Positions 12,951 through 24,556 of a DNA stretch of 64,000 nt are shown here, piece after piece. The stretch is from Mixophyes australis (taxonomy: Eukaryota; Chordata; Amphibia; Anura; Limnodynastidae). The translations under genes were made by a program, and so were the position numbers. Positions within the stretch are counted from its first letter, which is position 1. Each line of letters begins with the position of its first letter. Under the pieces are notes generated by a model. It was given only the letters and a program-made list of their open reading frames with translations. It was not told the origin of the DNA and made no database searches. Location of the stretch: contig JAVHZZ010000003.1 of the NCBI GenBank assembly GCA_036250195.1, positions 88,147,418 through 88,211,417 of the forward strand, written 5' to 3'.

Positions 12951-13479
12951 AATGTGTTTTTGCATCAGAAATACGTAACAACATCTTTCACAGATGCACA
13001 CAAGAATGCGCTTAAGCATACTATAGAGCCTCACAACAGTGTTTACATTTAAAGGGGAAATACACATTTTAAAAATCTTTGGGTTTGGACGTTTTTGAGT
13101 TCCTTGTATTTTTTTCATACTTCTCAGCTCTTCCAAATACTGACGTAGCCAGGGAGCAAGTTAATACTTGCGTAGTAAATGTAGAACTAACACTTATATT
13201 TGTTAGACACAATTAATCATAAGAAGGAGAAGTTTTCCTTTTAAAGTTACACTAATGTTGATGAGTGTCAGTGTATACTTTTCTGTGTCTGAAAAAAAAA
13301 AACAATTTCTATTTTTTAGACACAGGTAATTTACAATGACCATTAGTAACATGTGTATCTGCAAGACAAGGTTTTCTTTTCTTGCAAATGTGCTGCTTTT
13401 CTTAATTTAGCAATGCATAGACTAAGTTTAACTCCAATGTATTTTCTCTGACAAATGACACACTTTGTCTAAGACAGCA

Positions 13480-13710
13480 GAGGTGCCCACATGATTATAC
13501 ACCAGCCAGTAGAAGTACTCATATAATTATATACCTGTCCAGCAGAGTCCTCGTGCAATTATACGTAGGTCCAGCAGAGTACCCATATTATTAAATACAT
13601 AACCAGCAGAGTGGCTATAAAATTATATACATGGCCAGCAGAGTGATGTACAACTCCAGCAGAGTGCCCATATGATTATACACTTATCCACAAGAGTGTT
13701 AATATGAAAC
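13480..13710 (+). repeat. Degenerate tandem repeat, roughly 35-40 bp unit
   Basis: About six imperfect copies of a unit containing CCAGCAGAGT, then CATAT, then ATTATAYAC. Unit length varies, so it is an old minisatellite. Confidence 0.6.
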
Positions 13711-14240
13711 TATTGTTTCACGCAGTCACTTTCCTCTGCCCATAATTCGCTAATTTGGAAGGGTGGATGGGGCTGGACTCCTATTCACACTCACAATATT
13801 TGCCAATGCTGGGCCCCCAAAGGAGGCTCAGACTTAGGTACTTTATATCTACACCCACCCTCACAGCACCCCTGAGGACGACAGAGAATACCTCACTGTC
13901 AGGATTCCTATTACATTTCAGGTACAATGGTCGTGGATCAGTGGAATAAAAGGGATCTGTGTTATAACGGAGGGTCTGTGTATCACGTGGGTTTGAAGGT
14001 GGAGAGTCTGGGAAATTAAGCATCTGTACAGTGGAGTCTGTGCAAAGTGTATGGCAATAGGTGGAACCTGGGTAATTTGAAAGGTCTAGGTAATGGGTAG
14101 ACTACAATTCAACTCTCACCCTAACAATATGAGAAACCATACTAATGTACAACTACACTACTGTACTCTGAACAATTCTATGCTAAAGCCTCATAAAAAA
14201 ATATTTACATCAACCTGAACAGTCACACTTTGCTCATCAT

Positions 14241-15004
14241 GGGCCTGATTCATCTTCAAACATAAGTCCCATTACATCTTGCATGAAATTACTCTGTGCA
14301 TACTCAAAAATGGACCTCTGTCTGTGAAGGCAATTTCATCAAATTCATGTCCAAAGACAAATAACCCTTCTGACTGTCATGACTCGAAGGGTGGAACAGG
14401 GGAGGAAAGGGACAGATGACCTTAAACAATATACAGTAAGGGTGTGCCAAGGTTGAGCACACGCACATTAGTCCGATTCAAGCTCTGGGTATTTCTGATG
14501 TTAGCCGCCTGCCCTGACTATACTGTTTTTTATTCGTATAACTTTTACCACCTACAGAGCAGGTGTAAGTGCCGAGTGATAGTGACGACTGACACCTATG
14601 CATGCTAGAATATGTGTATGCAAGTTAAAGAAACTCTAAAAATACATTTTCTATGCAGTACACATTAAGACCATTCTGAATTATGCATTTCATGTAAAAA
14701 AAAAGTATTTTTTTATTAATGATTATATTGTTAAGAGTTTTTCACTTATTTAATATAATTTTTTGGCATATTGTCTAATAAAACATTTTATTGCTCATAT
14801 ACATGTGAGTGTCTTGCATTCTGTTCTGTCTTTCTGCATACAGCAAGTCAAGTATATCTGGAGCATATCTATATCCATGTTCAAATGGAATGGTTTCTTT
14901 AAATCCGGTTGTACTATAATATGGGCGGATGTGATGAAACTTCTGTGCAATTTTTTTAAAATGCAAGATTGCATTTATATTGTGTTCCAAGATGAATCAG
15001 GGCC
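14241..15004 (+). mobile_element. GGGCCTGATTCAT-type element, complete copy
   Basis: The left end GGGCCTGATTCATC and the right end GATGAATCAGGGCC are inverted with one mismatch. The interior matches the copies at 3,266 and 52,543 block by block (GTGCCAAGGTTGAG, TACAGAGCAGGTGTAAGTGC, TTATTAATGATTATA). It is non-coding. A clear target duplication was not found, so the superfamily is open. Confidence 0.7.
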
Positions 15005-15193
15005 GATATGTCTGACAAAAAAGGATGAGCCCCCTAGAACCAGCTATACGTAAATTTGACCTATTGCAGCCCTCATCCTCATAGGGCAAGGTATGCTCAC
15101 AGGCACTCAGTTGCCTTTAAGACTTAACACATGGTAGTAAGGACTTATACCAGTTCTGACATTGACGCAGGTTATATTGGAGACTTGTGTAAA

Positions 15194-15766
15194 TGTCAGA
15201 GGTGAGTTAGGTAACAAGAACAGGACTCACCAGAATACAGAGCAGAGTACAATAGTCAAGCTGATATAAGGACGGTACTCGTGAACAGGGACATTATCAA
15301 TGCAATGGTGAGGCCCAGTGGTTAACAGACCAGATCAGTATCCAGGCAGAGGTCAGGGCAGGCGGCTAACAGGCAAGGTCAATATCAAAACAGAGGTCAG
15401 GGCAGGAACCTAACAGCAAGATTGGCATCCAAGCAGAGGTCAAGGCTTCAGCAAAATACACAGTCAGTATCCTGCTAGGGTCACACCAGAAAATCAAACA
15501 TAATAGGAAGAAAGGCTGAAGTACTCACAGTGAGACTGCAATTATCACCAGAATTAGAGACAGGCCTATCTGCACTATATGGCGCAGAGAGTCAATCAGA
15601 AGACCCCTGCTTAGCCAAACCCCCTTCACATTGATTAGCTGCAGTGTGATCATGTGATCACACTCTGCTGATTACACAGCTGCTTGTGGGGTGTCTAAGC
15701 AACCCAGCAGCAGAAGAGACATCTGTAGATTGCAGCAATGCTCGTCTGACTCTGACGCTCATGACA
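15194..15766 (-). mobile_element. LTR-like sequence, minus orientation
   Basis: Read on the minus strand it starts TGTCATGAGCGTCAG and ends near CTCACCTCTGACA, the TG...CA pattern of the other gypsy LTRs here. It holds an imperfect 30-40 bp internal repeat (CAGAGGTCAGGGCAGG...), a perfect palindrome AGTGTGATCA-TG-TGATCACACT near 15,648, and an X-box-like GTGTCTAAGCAAC at 15,691-15,703. No matching target duplication was found, so the boundaries are tentative. Confidence 0.5.
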
Positions 15767-17551
15767 CTACATATGTTCACATTAATGAATCTGACCTATG
15801 TCATTGTATAGATCACTTATAAACACTCACTGCAAAACTATATAAAACTAACCATCCATATAGCTTTGCCTGTCTAAAGCAATTTACCTTTACATGTTAA
15901 GTCTCCCCATTATTATTGAGCCAGAAATATAAAATGACATATGTCAAATGTACATAACAAATTTTCACTTATTAAACTTCAACTTTCCATTGGACAATGA
16001 GCGATCATCTTTGCTAGTACTTGTATATAACCTAGATATTACATGTTTTATGCATGGTCCATTTCCTGCCAACATAAGAGATAAATGCTTGGATCTACAT
16101 TCCTTGTAATTCAAAAATGCAGCTCATTTTGGTACAAATATTTCTATTATCCCATGTCTTTGCCTGAACATCTTATTTGTTTGAACAATTTTATTGCAAA
16201 TTAGATTTTTCCTAAGGAGATAGTTTACGAGGAACGCATCTGTCTATATCTGAGCAATTTAGTTAAATATATTACTCATATTTTTCTCACCTATAAGCTT
16301 TTCCAGAGAAGAAAAAAAAAGGCCAGTCCATTGTCATATACAGTAATTGAGAGAGATCAAAGGAAGCAATTTATTCAAGCAAGCGCACATCATTTTAGGG
16401 AAATGTTTTTTTTTGATTGTGGTTAATGATGTAATCAGGCTATCATAGTAAACTGTCCACAGGTTGGAGGTGCTGAGAAATTACAGCTTCACTACTGGAG
16501 AGAAGATAATCTCTTAGAACAAGGAAAATGAAATTTGAAAATAAATCTTAATATAACATTTTGGATATTGGAAACAAAAAAGATATGGGACTAGATTGAT
16601 TTGATAATGGTGATAATATTTCTATACGTACCTTCAAGGGAAACAATGTATCAAGAGAAAATTCAACATATTGAAATTTTTGACATAAACAAAAAGACAG
16701 GAATAAATGGGATATTTTAACATCTTTGATTTCATTCTTTAAAGACCAATTACTTTTCTGTCCCCTGTGGGAGAAAAACATACTTCTTCTCAATGGCTGA
16801 ATGCCTATAAGACTTCAATGATTCATGTTATATTTAGCAGATTACAGTTTTAGAGTCATCAGTAGGAAAGGCCATTGCAAACTGACAGGCCTGAAATCAT
16901 ACTCTTTGATTGTAATTGACAGAAAAAGCATTTAAGGTAAAGGGAAAAAAATATTTTATTCATCCGTGATTACACTGTGATGTGATTTGGTGACATAGTA
17001 CAACTGTGAACTGAGGCAGGAAAGAGCGATAATTCTACTTGAGGGCTTGACGTGATGTAGCCTTTTACTCTTCCTCGTACCAGTGCCTCTAGCAGTTATC
17101 GTTGCCTTGATGGTGTCAAGACAAATAGAGCCATGGACTGCCACAATTTCAAAGGCAAAGGACTTAAAATAACACTGCTTAGGAGCATTTGGTTTGATGT
17201 AAACTTGCTTATGCCCAATAACAATAAACTGGAATGTGTGATAACTATGAATATTTTATTTTATACACAAGCAAAAAGGAAGGGGTTTAGCTGATGATTG
17301 TGGTTACAAAAGCCAGTAGCTTAAAACTATGAGCTACTATATTAGCAATGGTAAAAGTGAAATTATTGAGCTTTCCATGCAATGAGTTTTACAATTGGCT
17401 TCCTGTTTCTTATAGATACTGTAAATAAAGCAAAGTTTATTTTGTCATTTCAGCTGTATATATAGAGAATGCGTTTTTGCAGAATAGTTACCAATTACTT
17501 CTAAAGTACCAACAATTTACATAGAATGGTAAAATATGACAGAATCACCAA
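15767..17551. other. Unassigned AT-rich DNA
   Basis: Nothing recognisable on either strand. Confidence 0.3.
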
Positions 17552-17700
17552 TCATCATTATCATCATCATTTATTTATATAGCGCCAGCAAATTCCGTAG
17601 CGCTTTACAATTGGGAACAAACATTAATAAAACAATACTGGGTAATACATACAGACAGAGAGATAAGAGAACCCTGCTCGCAAGCTTACAATCTATGGGA
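17552..17700 (-). mobile_element. L2-like LINE 3' tail, minus orientation
   Basis: ATCATCATTATC microsatellite followed by TTTATATAGCGCCAGCAAA and TTCCGTAGCGCTTTACAATT. The reverse complement is the familiar L2-type 3' end, ...GCGCTATATAAATAAATGATGAT. It is a 5'-truncated insertion. Confidence 0.75.
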
Positions 17701-18627
17701 TCATTATTTTGGATTGTCTACATTATATTTCCAGAGCTGTGTTGGTTTTTGCTCATTTTTTTTGCAGTATGAATAACCTGTAAGCAGTTATTAAGGTAGC
17801 ATTTGGAAAACAAATCCTAAAGTAGTAATGTGATCAGTTAGTTGGAAGACAAGTATCTCACATGGTTACCTGATAACATCAATGATTATTGCAGCAATCA
17901 TCTTGCTAAAACAGCTCACACTAATAAAATATTGTCCAGTAAAGGACAGTATGCCTACAACAGGTGCACTACTATACACATTAGGAGAGTTATTTATTAA
18001 CAATAGCATTTACCTTTTATCTGCCTACTGCTGCTTACAAAAAAAATGTCTGATTGGTTGGCACAGATTATTGCAAATTGGCACAAGTCAGGAATGTTAG
18101 CAAATAACCCTCCATGTGCTTAAAAATGCATATCTATATTATATTACTATACGTGTAATCTAAGGGTTTGGAACTTTTATTATTTATTACCTTACATGAG
18201 TTGGGGTTCTCCAAAATTCAAATGCAGCCCTTAGGTTACTTAGATGAATGGATCATTGCTTTCAGTAAATAGGAGCCAAACAAAAAGGGGTGACTGCCCT
18301 CTACTACTTATAACAAACCCAGGATAACAGGGCTGGAGTTTAGCTCACTTTGGAGGGGCGTGTACATGTTTAAAAAACATTTTTATTTATTTTCTTATTG
18401 TTGTAAGACTGAAATGATCTTGCACCAGCTCTCTAGCAGCCATAAAAATATACACCCCCTGACAGACATATACGGGTCTGTGTCCTTGTCTACCTCACTC
18501 ACAGAGCTGGATTCATGGGGAGGGAGAGAATGCAGGGATAATGTGCCCTGGCTCCCCTCTCACAGGGAGCCCCCTGAGCAGCAAGGTACATACTAGGGAT
18601 TGGCACATATCTACAGGTAAGTAATAG
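17701..18627. other. Unassigned
   Basis: No gene or named repeat identified. Confidence 0.3.
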
Positions 18628-19018
18628 GACAATGAGAGAGACATGGAGAGGTAAGCAATGAGACAGACATGGAGGGGGCTGCAATGAGAGAGTCATGTAG
18701 AAGGCAGCAATGAGAGAGACATGGAGGGATCAGCAATGAGAGAGACATGGATGGGGCAGCAATGAGAGAGTCATGGAGAGGGCAGCAATGAGAGAGTTAT
18801 GAAGAGGGCAGCAATGAGAAAGACATGGACGGGTAAGCAATGAGAGAGACATAGAGGGGGCACCAATGAGAAAGTCATGAAGAGGGCAGCAATGAGAGAG
18901 ACATGGAGGGGTCAGCATTTAGAGAGACATGGAGGGGGCAGAAATAAGAGAGTCATGGAGAGGGCAGCAATGAGAGCGACATGGAGAGGGCAGCAATGAG
19001 AGAGACATAGAGGGGTCA
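18628..19018 (+). repeat. Minisatellite, 26-bp unit, about 15 copies
   Basis: The unit is close to AGCAATGAGAGAGACATGG plus AGGGGKC. Copies keep the 26-bp spacing over most of the array, with substitutions but few indels. The open minus-strand frame through it is a by-product of the repeat. Confidence 0.9.
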
Positions 19019-19020
19019 GT

Positions 19021-19975
19021 GTAACGCTTGCAGGGGTACAGGACAGATGCTCACAGATGTCTTACCTTGCAAATGATGACCACCTACCATCTACTTTAGA
19101 TTCAGCCCAGCCACTCTCCGTATCAGCACCGTGTTTATTGAAGGTCTGACTCCTGGACTGAAATCCTAAGGGACCACTATGGCATACTCCGCTCTTTCCT
19201 ATTCCAGCAGACCAACAGCTGAACCTCTGTCAGATCACTCTACTTTCCGCTAAGGAAGAAACAGAAGTTGAGACCCGTGCCTACCAGGAAGGACTGTCTG
19301 AGGCTACGGCAAGGAGCAGAGACACTCACTCAACCCCGCCTGCTGCCACCTTGTTTTGTTCTGGGTTCTGGCCAAGGGCGCAGAACTATGAGTATTTGTG
19401 ACTGGGAACAATCCCACCCCAAAAATACTCTACTCACCCCTTGGTGGGGGCCTAACCATAAGTAAGAATCAAGAGAGCTATACTCACCCGGGCACTCCAA
19501 CTTCCTGTGCCTGCTCTCCTGCTCCTTTCTGTTGGCTGTGGTAGGCAGCATACAACACGGCCTCCCTCTACTCTACACGCAGGGGCGGGCTGGGCTGGGG
19601 GGCAGGGGGACATCGTCCCCCTGGGCCGCTCAGTACTAAGAGCCAATCAGGGCAAAGCCCTGCAAGTATCCCCAGGACTTGCCTAAATAAATAGTAGCAC
19701 TGGAGGCCAATGAGTATGCAGTGGACAGCTGCATAATTAGTCAGGGCTGCAATATACTAAACCTAATCAGCCATAGATGGCTGAGTCTAAACAGACCTGC
19801 GTGCGTCCAGTTATTTGACAGCTGGCCTGGCACGGCGGCAGGGAGCCTTAAATGTCCTGGTTGTTGCCTAGGCAAACAGGACGAGGGAGCCGGAAGTGAA
19901 GTCCTAGTCGTTATGGAGACGCCAGCAACAGGAGGATGAGAGTTGCGGCGGTGCCCGCGGCTGCCATGGCATTTT
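19021..19975 (-). mobile_element. LTR-like sequence with X-box/ETS promoter motifs
   Basis: The left boundary reads TGTAACGCTTGC, like the start of the solo LTR at 5,758. On the minus strand the right part reads GTCTCCATAACGAC (19,907-19,920), CACTTCCGG (19,890-19,898), GTTTGCCTAGGCAAC (19,863-19,877) and ATTTAAGG (19,846-19,853). The same order (X-box, CACTTCCGG, X-box, TATA-like) is found in the intact chromovirus LTR. A fragment resembling the CAGGGGCGG-type MITE begins near 19,580. Ends and target duplication are unresolved. Confidence 0.45.
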
Positions 19976-19989
19976 ACATGAAATAAAAA

Positions 19990-20200
19990 TACTAGGGCTG
20001 ACAGGCTTGGTCTTCTAAATCTGCAGTCATATTGTACTGTTACACAGGTAAAACACATAAAGGAGAGCACCATTGCTAATTGTCATTGCTGAAATAGAAA
20101 TAATAAGGCTGGCAGGCTTGGTCTTCTATATCTGCAGTCACTTTGTGCTGTGTTACATAGGTAAAACACAAAGAAGAGAGTTCCATTGCTCCATTGCTAA
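19990..20200 (+). repeat. Tandem units of about 120 bp
   Basis: Successive copies of a unit holding AGGGCTGRCAGGCTTGGTCTTC, then ATCTGCAGTCA, then AATTGTCATTGCTGAAATAG. The unit continues into the larger repeat that follows. Confidence 0.7.
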
Positions 20201-21415
20201 TTGTCATTGCTGAAATAGAAAAAATAGGGCTGGCAGGCTTGGTCTTCTACATCTGCAGTCACATTGTACTGTATTATAAAGACAAAGAGGAGAGCTCCAT
20301 TACTCCATTTATCCATTGCTAATAGTCATTGCTGAAATAGAAATAATAGGGCTTGCTCTAAATCTTCAGTTACATTTTACTGTACCATAGCTCACTCAGA
20401 AACAGGAGAGGTGACAGGGTTCAGTGCTGAAATATAAATTGTAATAATAGGGCTGTCAGTGTTCTTAAAAGTCTCCAGTGACATTCTACTGTACCATACC
20501 TCATTCAGAAACAGAAGGGATGGCATTGTTCTTGTCACTCCCCATTCTCAGTCATGATGGTACTAACCCCTATACCTCATGTGCTAAAGCCTATGTTCAA
20601 GTGCATAGTGGTTTTAAGTCAGGGAAACAAAAATGTAAATAAAAAGCTTGTACCTTTTTAAGCTTGTACCTTTTTAAAGGAAAAACACCTCTCTAATAAA
20701 GGTGAAAGTTTACTGTAGAAAAACATAAAATTGCCATTCTACCCAAAATATTACCAAGCATATCAGCAGCAGCTAGCTCCCTTCTCTCAGCTAGATCTCA
20801 CCACCTAATTGTCATTGCTGAAATAGAAATAATAGGGCTGGCAGGCTTGGTCTTCTATATCTGCAATCACATTATACTGTGTTATTTAGGTAACACACAA
20901 AGAGGAGAGCTCCATTGCTCCATTGCTAATTTTCATTGCTGAAATAGAAATAATACGGCTGGCAGTCTTGGTCCAAATCTGCAGTTACATTTTACTGTAC
21001 CATAGTTCACACAGAAACAGGAGAGGTGGCAGGGTTCAGTGCTGTAATATAAATTGTAATAATAGGGCTGTCAGTGTTATTAAAAGTCTCCAGTGACGTT
21101 CTACTGTACCATAGCTCATGCAGAAAAAGGAGAGGTGGCATTGTTCTTGTCACTCTCCATTCTCAGTCATGATGGTACTAATCCCTCTACCTCATGTGCT
21201 AAAGCCTATGTTCAAGTGCATAGTGGTTTTTAGTCAGAGAAACAAAAATGTAAATAAAAAGCTTGTACCTTTTTAAAGAAAAAAACACCTCTCTAAAAAA
21301 GGTGAAAGTTTACTGTAGAAAAACATAAAATTCGCAATATGCCATTCTACCCAAAATATTACCAAGCATACCAGCAACAGCTAGCTACCTTCTCTGAGAT
21401 AAATCTCAGCACCTG
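20201..21415 (+). repeat. Direct duplication of a roughly 610-bp unit
   Basis: 20,201-about 20,806 and about 20,808-21,415 align in the same order: CATTGCTGAAATAG, CTCCAGTGAC, TGTTCTTGTCACTC, AGTGCATAGTGG, GCTTGTACCTTTTT, TACCCAAAATATTACC. The offset is about 612 bp, with scattered substitutions and short indels. No protein is recognised. It could be part of an uncharacterised transposon. Confidence 0.75.
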
Positions 21416-21657
21416 CAATCTACACTGTCATCTTATTCACCCTCATCAGTGTGTACATCATACTGAAACAATACTAATTCATACCTGCTGGAATCCACCA
21501 TCACAGAAGTCTGTGTACTTTGATGTAATTGCCGTTAATGGCCTTCCTCATGGAATTTGTAGTTTATTTTACGGAACAGCTGTCATGATTTTTGGGCAAT
21601 TCTTTTAGACCAGGCCACATGTCAAAATGTTGTACAAACTCATCTGCATCACCACTT
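21416..21657. other. Unassigned
   Basis: Follows the duplicated unit. No named feature. Confidence 0.3.
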
Positions 21658-21909
21658 GGGGGTAAATGTATCAAAGTGCGATTTTGCAACTCCAATGTAT
21701 GAAGCTGAGATTGCATGCAAAATCGCCAGAGTTCTGCTTGATAGCAGCGTGTTGTAGAAACACATTACTGTTACACTGCCCTGGCAGTGTTAAAATGTTG
21801 AAGAATAGATAAAAGTTGAAAAAAAAATAGATAAAAGTTGAAAAAAAGTTGAAAAAAAAAAAAGCGTGAGGTCCCCCCAATATTCATGCTCAACCCTAGT
21901 GCTGCCTGA

Positions 21910-21983
21910 CTAGTGCTGGTCCCGTGAAAATCGGGGAAAAATTTTGCGTGGGGTCCCCCCGATTTTCACTTTACCAGCACTAG
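21910..21983. repeat. Inverted repeat (two-part stem)
   Basis: Outer arms CTAGTGCTGGT (21,910-21,920) and ACCAGCACTAG (21,973-21,983); inner arms GTGAAAATCGGGG (21,924-21,936) and CCCCGATTTTCAC (21,957-21,969). Both pairs are perfect. Confidence 0.95.
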
Positions 21984-21994
21984 GCAAACCAGCC

Positions 21995-22063
21995 AGGGTT
22001 GGCGGCACTATAGCAGGGGGACGCGTGGCAGGGGTCCCCCTGCCATAATGACTAACCAACCCT
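21995..22063. repeat. Nested inverted repeat
   Basis: Outer arms AGGGTTGG (21,995-22,002) and CCAACCCT (22,056-22,063); inner arms GCAGGGGGAC (22,013-22,022) and GTCCCCCTGC (22,034-22,043). Confidence 0.9.
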
Positions 22064-22070
22064 AGACTGT

Positions 22071-22201
22071 TCAGCGCTGGGCTGGATTCCCTAGGGAGTG
22101 GGGTCCACCGAAAAAAACGAGCGGGCCCCCCCTAGAAAGAACCAGCCCAGTGCTGATAGCACTAGGGCTTTTCCTACTACCCCTGGGCTGTGGGTAGTAG
22201 G
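22071..22201. repeat. Two adjacent inverted repeats
   Basis: The first has arms TCAGCGCTGGGCTGG (22,071-22,085) and CCAGCCCAGTGCTGA (22,142-22,156), one mismatch. The second has arms CCTACTACCC (22,173-22,182) and GGGTAGTAGG (22,192-22,201), perfect with a 9-nt loop. Confidence 0.9.
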
Positions 22202-22240
22202 GTAATACGGCGATAAAGTATAAAAAAAAAACGGACGCCA

Positions 22241-22431
22241 TTTTTTTTTGTGGAACTACAAGTCCCAGCCAGCCAGGTTGCCCAAAACAGTGTGGCCATG
22301 CTGGTGCTTGTATAACTACAAGCACCAGCATACCCACGGCAGCCAGGGCATGTTGGCACTTGGAGAACCACAAGTGCCAACATGCCCTGACATCCCTGGC
22401 TTGCTGGGACCTGTAGTACCACAAAAAAAAA
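22241..22431. repeat. Cloverleaf-like inverted repeat
   Basis: A 37-nt outer stem (22,241-22,277 with 22,395-22,431, 34 of 37 paired) encloses two perfect hairpins. Hairpin A has 15-bp arms at 22,298-22,312 and 22,317-22,331 with loop TAAC. Hairpin B has 19-bp arms at 22,344-22,362 and 22,371-22,389 with an 8-nt loop. All arms share an ACTACAAG/CTTGTAGT-like core, so they may have arisen by repeated inverted duplication. Confidence 0.9.
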
Positions 22432-22545
22432 GTTAAATAAACAACAACACCCTTGTAAATACCACACATATTTATTAAAAATAAAAACCCCAGAATAAAT
22501 ACACTAACCACCCTCATTAAAACCACATCTATTTATTTAAAAAAA

Positions 22546-24165
22546 ACCAAAAAACAAATACTCACCAAAGATGTCTTCTTTTTTTAAAAAGTTCTGTACC
22601 ACCAAGTTGATTGTGTGAGCAAAACAGGGAACGTGATGGAATTCCTCCCACTGTAATTCTCTAACAATATTGGTGGCGTTATCAGAAATCACATATCCTC
22701 TGGAGAGTCCAAGCAGGATAAGCCATGTTGCAATGACATCCCTTAGTTTTTGAAACAGGTTATCTCTGACCTATGACTTGTGTCATCTCTGATAACCACC
22801 TCTCACTTCGGCATTCAAGACTTCTCCCGTGCTGCTCCCCACTTAGGGAATTCTCTACCACGCTCAATCAGACTTTCCCACAGCCTTCAAATCATTAGAT
22901 GCTCTTTGAAAACCCATCTGTTTTTTAGAGATGACCTTATCCTCGATAACACTATTCACACTAATGCACCCTCACAACCATCCCAATCTCCACTTTGAGC
23001 CCCACTCACTCCTTTTATTTCAGTTGTGCCCTCTTCCCTTTAGAATGTAAGCTCTCTAATGAGCAGGGTCCTCCATACCCTTTGTTTTCATGTCTCCATT
23101 CATTTTGTCTGCCTTGTCTCTTCTTGTTTTACGTATGTCTTGTTTTATGTATTTCCTTGTCTTCCCTACTGTACGGTGCTGTGGAGCACTGTGGTGCCTT
23201 ACAAATCTACGATAATAATAATAATAATAAGCCTCTTACTGAAGTAGATGATACACAGAGTAGCCTGCCTCTGAAAAATGCAACGTTCTTGGGTACATGC
23301 TGCTGCTGTCCCTGTGGCTGAAGGTGAATCACCAACCCAGTGGGCTGTCACAATCATATAATCTTTAGTTTGCCCAGTTCCGCTTGTCCACATATCTGTG
23401 ATTAAGTGTACAGTGGGTAGAATGGCATTTTGTAGCCCAATAATTACATTTAATAGCTTTTCTAGTAAAATGGTGTTGAGATGGAATTTGGTAACGGGGG
23501 ACAGAAGACCTCAAGCAACTGTCTAAAACCAACTGCATTAATAATGGATATTGGATGCAGATCTAATACTAGCATAGTTGCCATGGCATCTGTGACCCGC
23601 TTTGCGACTTGGTGACAGCTTTCATACTTGCTTCCTCTTGCAAAGGAGTGCTTAACATTGAATTGTTGTAAACTACTAGTAGTTGTCTTCTTGGTCTGCT
23701 TCTGGGTTGAAGAAGTGGGAGCAGCAGCAGTCGGCCTAACGCTCAAGGATTATTCTGAGGAATCCTGGATAGGGGAGGAGTCATCTCGTCTTAGAAACTT
23801 GTATGCAGAACTAACTCTGATAAATTGTGAGGATATTGATGATGAAGGTGTTGGGGGTGTAGATTGCAGGTGCTGGGATCTAGATGAGAGAAGGGGGGTA
23901 GCTGATGCTGGACTGCTTGTTGTTAGTTTTTAGCATAAGTTTCTGATTATCACAAAAGCTTTCCATGAACTCGCTTCAAATGCTGTAACATGGATGAGGT
24001 TCCTAGATAGTCAAGGTTCCTTCCTCTACTGACTGTGGCTTTACAATGCTACAAATGGCTAGACAACTGTTGCCAAGATTTGGGTAAAAATAATTCCACA
24101 CACAAGAGGTGGATTTTTGGTCTTATGCCCAGGCATGACAATGGCCTTCTTCTTATCACTGGCAA
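22546..24165 (-). pseudogene. hAT transposase remnant (BED-finger type), interrupted
   Basis: Minus-strand pieces match the large hAT at 42-50 kb in order. There is a decayed BED finger near 24,000-24,165 (VWNYFYPN, then a degraded Cys/His region with stops). Next comes a SSLQQFNVKHSF-type linker at about 23,600-23,700, then MWTSGTGQTKDYMIVTAHWV at 23,335-23,393. Finally VISDNATNIVREL and CFAHTINLVVQNFLKK lie at 22,570-22,700. The C-terminal dimerisation domain is absent. An L2 3' end is inserted at about 22,775-23,236. Stops and frameshifts show it is dead. Confidence 0.8.
22775..23236 (+). mobile_element. L2-like LINE 3' end inserted in the hAT
   Basis: It contains AATGTAAGCTCTCTAATGAGC, a CTGTACGGTGCTGTGG block and a terminal ATAATAATAATAATAA tail, matching the 3' end of the L2 copy at 37,210-37,550. 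The upstream part is the C-terminal coding end (a KTHLFFRDDL-like stretch). It is 5'-truncated. Confidence 0.8.
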
Positions 24166-24476
24166 GAACTGCTGCAGTCTTTGTTTGAAAGTGTATGAAA
24201 ATAATATTGTGACCTGTGAGGTGGTCAAAATTGACTGCAAATGACTTGAAATTAGTGTTACTTAGGATAATAATAATGTAGGGGGGAAAAAAGCAAAATG
24301 ATGTGATTTTAGCAAATAAATAGGAATTTTAGAAAAAAATATGGATCCAAAGCCAAAACCAAAACTAAAACACGCAAGGGCGGTTTTGCCAAAACCAAAA
24401 GCAAAACATGAAGTTAATCCTGATCCAAAACCAAAACCAAAACCAGAAAACAGGGGTCAGTGAACATCTCTAATCT
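24166..24476 (+). mobile_element. hAT element terminus
   Basis: Closely matches 913-1,199: GTGTATGAAAATAATATTG, TGTGAGGTGGTC, GAAATTAGTGTTA, AAAACCAAAAC repeats and terminal GTCAGTGAACATCTCTA. It has the orientation of a 3' end, yet directly abuts the 5' side of a minus-strand transposase. The element is therefore internally inverted or a composite of two copies. Confidence 0.7.
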
Positions 24477-24556
24477 CTACAAACCCTATAGGAACATACT
24501 GTACTCTAACTGACACCATTCAGCACCGTTCGGATGCATAGTAAGTATAAGTACAA

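Larger units (their letters stand above)
21658..22545. mobile_element. Hairpin-dense non-coding element
   Basis: It starts with GGGGGTAAATGTATCAAAG, a MITE-like end. It contains at least five nested or tandem inverted repeats between 21,910 and 22,431, described separately. The right side is AT-rich and ends against hAT transposase sequence at about 22,546, at TACTCACC. Read on the minus strand this last sequence is GGTGAGTA, a splice-donor-like string. The plus- and minus-strand frames here have no known domains. I do not recognise a transposase, so I treat it as a non-autonomous element of unknown family. Confidence 0.5.

Noticed and set aside
22241..22431. tRNA or structured RNA gene
   Set aside because: The cloverleaf-like fold is far larger than a tRNA, lacks A/B box promoter motifs and an anticodon arm layout, and sits inside a transposon-like block.
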